From contig NZ_JAMKCQ010000001.1 of the NCBI RefSeq assembly GCF_024169515.1, positions 2,976,001 to 3,040,000 on the forward strand: a DNA stretch of 64,000 nt, given 5' to 3'. Of the stretch, positions 60,997 to 64,000 are shown piece by piece (positions within the stretch are counted from its first letter, which is position 1; each line of letters starts with the position of its first letter). Below the pieces are notes generated by a model. That model worked only from the letters and a program-made list of their open reading frames with translations, had not been told where the DNA came from and did not search any database. This stretch comes from Erwinia aphidicola (GTDB lineage: Bacteria > Pseudomonadota > Gammaproteobacteria > Enterobacterales > Enterobacteriaceae). The translations under genes and the position numbers were made by a program.

Positions 60997-61527
60997 CTAT
61001 CCCGCTCTTTTCACCCGGGGATCGGTGAAGATATCCAGATCGTCACGGCTCTCTGACGAGAACTCCGACACCACCGCACCGCAATCGCCTGCCTGGAACC
61101 AGTGGCGGGTATTCGGGGCAATGGTGTACTGCTCGCCGGGGCGCAGCAGGATATAGCGTGTGGCGCTGTACCACTGCTCTGCGCCCTCCGGCGGCTGACA
61201 CGCGCCATTGTTCGGGGTCAGGCTGTCGTCGTCGACAAACAGGTAGACCTCCCCCCAGCGGCAGCGAAAGGTCTCCTGTTTGCCCGGGGTGCCGTTAAAC
61301 GGCGGATGCCGGTGCTCAGGGCAGGTCTGGCGCGGGAACAGCACCAGCTCTTTCGCACAGTAGCGCGGGGTATTGACGTAGGTCAGCAGCTGCAGCCCGG
61401 AGAGCGGATAATCCGGCAGGCCGAAGGTGGCAATCTCAATCTGCTGCTGCTCATCCGGGGTCAGTTCAATCGCCGCTGTTGCGAGGAAATGGCGCGTCTG
61501 CTCGCAGGCCTGGTGGAGACTGGGCAT
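60997..61527 (-). CDS. D-lyxose isomerase-like cupin protein
   Basis: 176 residues. The family core is LVLFPRQTCPEHRHPPFN, then GKQETFRCRWGEVYLFVDD; metal ligands are the two His of EHRH, Glu in KQETF and His in APNTRHWF. This is the D-lyxose/D-mannose isomerase family (E. coli Z5688/SI type), which interconverts D-lyxose and D-xylulose. It suits the adjacent xylulokinase gene. The total length is short for the family (about 227), lacking part of the C-terminus. Confidence 0.72.
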   Translation of the reverse strand: MPSLHQACEQTRHFLATAAIELTPDEQQQIEIATFGLPDYPLSGLQLLTYVNTPRYCAKELVLFPRQTCPEHRHPPFNGTPGKQETFRCRWGEVYLFVDDDSLTPNNGACQPPEGAEQWYSATRYILLRPGEQYTIAPNTRHWFQAGDCGAVVSEFSSESRDDLDIFTDPRVKRAG

Positions 61528-61545
61528 GGTAATTCTCCTTATCTG

Positions 61546-61561
61546 ATGTTATCGATATCAT
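61546..61561. promoter_or_regulatory. LacI-type operator 1 of the pentose cluster
   Basis: ATGTTATCGATATCAT, 19 nt before the lyxose isomerase start. It is the same sequence, but for one base, as the inverted partner at 61707. The central CG is typical for LacI-family sites. Confidence 0.75.
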
Positions 61562-61706
61562 CGTTAATAACCGCGTTAGCGCACTGTTTATCGTGCCGTT
61601 AGCCATTATTGCCGCGTTTTTTCTGCGGTGAATGTGCTTTTTGCTAAAAATTTAACCAGGTTCACATATTTTTAACGCCGACTCTTTTACTCTCGCTGCT
61701 ATTGAA

Positions 61707-61722
61707 ATGATATCGATACCAT
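61707..61722. promoter_or_regulatory. LacI-type operator 2 of the pentose cluster
   Basis: ATGATATCGATACCAT (complement ATGGTATCGATATCAT), 26 nt before the dehydrogenase start. It is 161 bp from operator 1, about 15 helical turns, a spacing that would allow looping by a tetrameric or two dimeric repressors. Confidence 0.75.
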
Positions 61723-61747
61723 TTAAAACATCACAGGGGAGAGGATT

Positions 61748-62782
61748 ATGAAAGCTCTGGTGCTTGAACAAGCCGGTAAGATTGCCATTGAGGATCGTGA
61801 GTTCAGCGAGACGCTGGGCGATGACGATGTGCAGATTAAGATCCACTCCGTCGGGATTTGCGGCAGCGACGTTCACTACTACCAGCACGGCCGCATCGGA
61901 CCGTTTGTGGTGAAAGCGCCGATGGTGCTGGGGCATGAAGCCTCCGGCGTGGTGCTGGCGCTGGGCAAAAACGTGAAGCACCTGAGCATCGGTGACCGCG
62001 TCTGCATGGAGCCGGGCATTCCGGATATGCAGTCACCCCAGTCGCGCGCCGGGATCTACAACCTCGACCCGGCGGTGCAGTTCTGGGCCACGCCGCCGGT
62101 GCATGGCTGCCTGCGCGAGACGGTGATCCATCCCGGCGCGTTTACCTTCAAACTGCCGGACAACGTCAGTTTTGCCGAAGGTGCAATGGTGGAACCGCTG
62201 GCGATTGGCATGCATGCTTCGACCAAAGCAGGCATCAAGCCAGGGGATATCGCGCTGGTGATCGGTGCCGGTCCGATTGGGGTCGTCACCGCGCTGGCGG
62301 CGCTGGCCGGGGGCTGTTCCGACGTGATCATCTGCGATCTGTTCGATGACAAGCTGAGGGTGGCGGCCAACTATGAAGGCCTGCACGCGGTGAACAGCTG
62401 CGGGGAAGGCGTGGCGCAGAAAGTCGCCCAGCTCACCAGCGGTAACGGCGTTGACGTGGTGTTCGAGTGCAGCGGTGCCAAAGCCGCAATCCTTAGCATC
62501 TGCGACCATATCGCCCCCGGCGGCACGGCGGTGCTGGTGGGAATGCCGATTGATGCCGCGCCGGTGGATATCGTGGCGGCCCAGGCTAAAGAAGTCACCT
62601 TTAAAACCATTTTCCGCTACGCCAACATGTACCCACGCACCCTGCGCCTGCTGAGCGCCGGCAAGCTGCGCGTGCAGCCGCTGATCTCTCATACCTACAA
62701 ATTCAGCGACAGCGTGGCCGCCTTTGAACGCGCGGCGGCGGGCAACCCGACCGACATCAAAATCATGCTGGAAATGGAGTAG
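61748..62782 (+). CDS. zinc-dependent polyol dehydrogenase (xylitol/sorbitol dehydrogenase type)
   Basis: 344 residues, MDR superfamily. The catalytic zinc site is [10 protein letters not shown] (Cys near 38), GHEASG with His near 64 and Glu. The cofactor motif is [13 protein letters not shown] near 174, followed by Asp in ICDLFDD, indicating NAD. The structural-zinc cysteines are mostly replaced. It converts a pentitol or hexitol to the 2-ketose; with xylulokinase next to it, xylitol or D-arabitol to D-xylulose is likely. RBS GGGGAGAGG precedes the ATG. Confidence 0.9.
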   Translation: MKALVLEQAGKIAIEDREFSETLGDDDVQIKIHSVGICGSDVHYYQHGRIGPFVVKAPMVLGHEASGVVLALGKNVKHLSIGDRVCMEPGIPDMQSPQSRAGIYNLDPAVQFWATPPVHGCLRETVIHPGAFTFKLPDNVSFAEGAMVEPLAIGMHASTKAGIKPGDIALVIGAGPIGVVTALAALAGGCSDVIICDLFDDKLRVAANYEGLHAVNSCGEGVAQKVAQLTSGNGVDVVFECSGAKAAILSICDHIAPGGTAVLVGMPIDAAPVDIVAAQAKEVTFKTIFRYANMYPRTLRLLSAGKLRVQPLISHTYKFSDSVAAFERAAAGNPTDIKIMLEME

Positions 62783-62785
62783 GTC

Positions 62786-64000
62786 ATGGCGCTGTATGCG
62801 GGCATTGACTGCGGAACGCAGGGCACCAAGGTGGTGATTATTGATGACCAGCAGGGCACCATCCTCGGCAGCGGCAGCGCGCCCCACGCCATGCTCAGCG
62901 ACGGGCAGGGCAAACGCGAGCAGCACGCCGAATGGTGGATCGCTGCGTTGATCGCCGCCTTTGCTGCGGCAACGGCAGACGCTGACGTTGCACCGCAGCA
63001 GATCGCGGCGCTGGCGGTTTCCGGCCAGCAGCACGGCTTTGTCGCGCTGGATGCGGCGGGTGAGGTGCTGCACCCGGTCAAGCTGTGGTGCGATACCTCC
63101 ACTTCTGCCGAGAATAGCTGGCTGCTGGAACAGCTCGGCGGTGAAGCGGCGGCGCTGCAACGTCTTGGTCTGGTGCCGGCGACGGGCTACACCGCCTCGA
63201 AAATCATCTGGTTTAAGCGTCAGCATCCGCAGCTTTGGCAGCGCCTTGCCTGCGTGCTGCTGCCGCATGACTATCTCAATTTCTGGCTGACCGGCGAGCG
63301 CGTGGCGGAGTACGGTGACGCTTCCGGCAGCGGCCTGTTCGATATTCGCCAGCGCTGCTGGGACCGTCATACCGTGGCGCTGATCGACGACAGTGGCCGC
63401 CTGTGGAATGCACTGCCGCCGCTGATTGCGGCGGAAAAACCGGTCGGTACAGTGTGCCAGCGGGCTATCGATGCGCTGGGTCTGCGCCCCGATACGCTGG
63501 TCGCCAGCGGCGGCGGCGACAATATGATGGCGGCGATTGGCAGCGGCAATATCCGCCCAGGGGTGCTGACCATGAGCCTCGGCACCTCCGGCACGCTGTT
63601 TGCCTGCGCCGACAGCCCGGTGGTGGCCGATTCCGCGGCCATCGCTGGATTCTGTTCCAGCAGCAACGGCTGGCTGCCGCTGGTCTGTACCATGAATGTC
63701 ACCTCGGCCAGTAGCGCGGTCCAGGGACTGCTGCAGCAGGATATTGCCGGGTTTAATCAGGCGCTGGAGCAGGCCGAGCCGGGCGCGGGCGGCATGCTGC
63801 TGCTGCCATTTTTCAACGGTGAGCGCGTACCGCCGCTGCCGAATGCGCGTGCCAGCCTGCATAACCTCAACAGCGATAATTTCACCGCCGCCAATCTCTG
63901 CCTGGCGGTGGTCGAGGGGGCAACCTACGGGCTGCGCTACGGGCTGGATCTGTTCCGCCAGCAGGGCATCAGCCTGGATGAGATCCGCCTGACCGGCGGC
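62786..64000 (+). CDS. xylB: xylulokinase, partial (runs off the window)
   Basis: 405 codons are visible from ATG at 62786, 3 nt after the dehydrogenase stop; the 3' end lies outside. FGGY-kinase landmarks: YAGIDCGTQGTKVV (phosphate binding), AVSGQQHGFVALD, the substrate Asp in WCDTST, and the second nucleotide motif LGTSGTLFAC. The 'GQQHG' and 'DxSGxGLFD' (DASGSGLFDI) runs are those of xylulokinases. It phosphorylates D-xylulose to enter the pentose-phosphate pathway. Confidence 0.93.
   Translation, partial: MALYAGIDCGTQGTKVVIIDDQQGTILGSGSAPHAMLSDGQGKREQHAEWWIAALIAAFAAATADADVAPQQIAALAVSGQQHGFVALDAAGEVLHPVKLWCDTSTSAENSWLLEQLGGEAAALQRLGLVPATGYTASKIIWFKRQHPQLWQRLACVLLPHDYLNFWLTGERVAEYGDASGSGLFDIRQRCWDRHTVALIDDSGRLWNALPPLIAAEKPVGTVCQRAIDALGLRPDTLVASGGGDNMMAAIGSGNIRPGVLTMSLGTSGTLFACADSPVVADSAAIAGFCSSSNGWLPLVCTMNVTSASSAVQGLLQQDIAGFNQALEQAEPGAGGMLLLPFFNGERVPPLPNARASLHNLNSDNFTAANLCLAVVEGATYGLRYGLDLFRQQGISLDEIRLTGG

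Noticed and set aside
62033..63862. 609-codon frame opposite the polyol dehydrogenase and xylulokinase genes
   Set aside because: It runs across two real genes on the other strand and has no recognisable domain; codon-position bias of GC-rich DNA explains it.

Overview
The window is a GC-rich stretch of an enterobacterial chromosome, most likely Erwinia, Pantoea or a close relative (Erwiniaceae). The left third keeps the Escherichia coli gene order ybaP-copA-cueR-ybbJ-qmcA-cnoX-ybbO-tesA-ybbA-ybbP-purK-purE-lpxH-ppiB-cysS-ybcJ-folD-argU with high protein similarity. The right part carries plant-associated or environmental functions: membrane-bound gluconate oxidation, PQQ glucose dehydrogenase and pentitol use. 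The genus is an inference from gene content, not a database result.

Layout. 1-18000 is conserved core: copper export and sensing, membrane quality control (qmcA/ybbJ), a redox chaperone, purine synthesis, lipid A synthesis, cysteinyl-tRNA synthetase and folate metabolism, with one unexpected AAA ATPase after cysS. 18138-20225 is a decayed mobile-element scar at tRNA-Arg(TCT): an IS3-type transposase remnant, tiny phage-like reading frames, a 40-bp inverted repeat and a Phd-Doc toxin-antitoxin pair. 20372-26714 holds a HAD phosphatase, several small or unknown proteins, tRNA-Gly(CCC) and the diguanylate cyclase DgcP. 27063-31290 is scsABCD plus a short-chain dehydrogenase. 31378-34466 is a LysR regulator divergent from ankyrin and Tat-exported CodA-like amidohydrolase genes. 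34528-35562 holds small proteins, one probably using an ATT start.

35688-41163 has a LacI regulator with a 20-bp palindromic operator, followed by a three-subunit gluconate (or 2-ketogluconate) dehydrogenase. 41241-42889 has osmC, an RcnB-like protein and a heptad-repeat membrane protein. 42954-48936 is a MetJ-box-led operon of a homocysteine S-methyltransferase and a complete peptide-class ABC importer. 49125-53833 holds a chemoreceptor behind a sigma-28-like promoter, a second RcnB-like gene, an SDR, an iron-type alcohol dehydrogenase and a lipoprotein. 54102-59092 pairs a YncD/PqqU-type PQQ receptor, behind a hairpin-rich leader, with PQQ-dependent glucose dehydrogenase. 59139-59368 is a tandem REP array. 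59414-64000 ends with a flavin-fold protein and a pentose cluster (LacI regulator, D-lyxose isomerase, polyol dehydrogenase, xylulokinase) with twin operators.

How genes work together. gcd (glucose to gluconate), the gluconate dehydrogenase (gluconate to 2-ketogluconate) and PqqU (cofactor capture) make a periplasmic glucose-oxidation route. The pentose cluster funnels D-lyxose and a pentitol to D-xylulose 5-phosphate. Copper handling appears twice (copA/cueR, scsABCD). GTAG-headed REP palindromes recur between genes throughout. The strongest leads are a conserved -1 frameshift signal in copA, the structured leader of the PQQ receptor next to gcd, the MetJ-controlled ABC importer and the non-ATG cold-shock-type zinc-ribbon protein.
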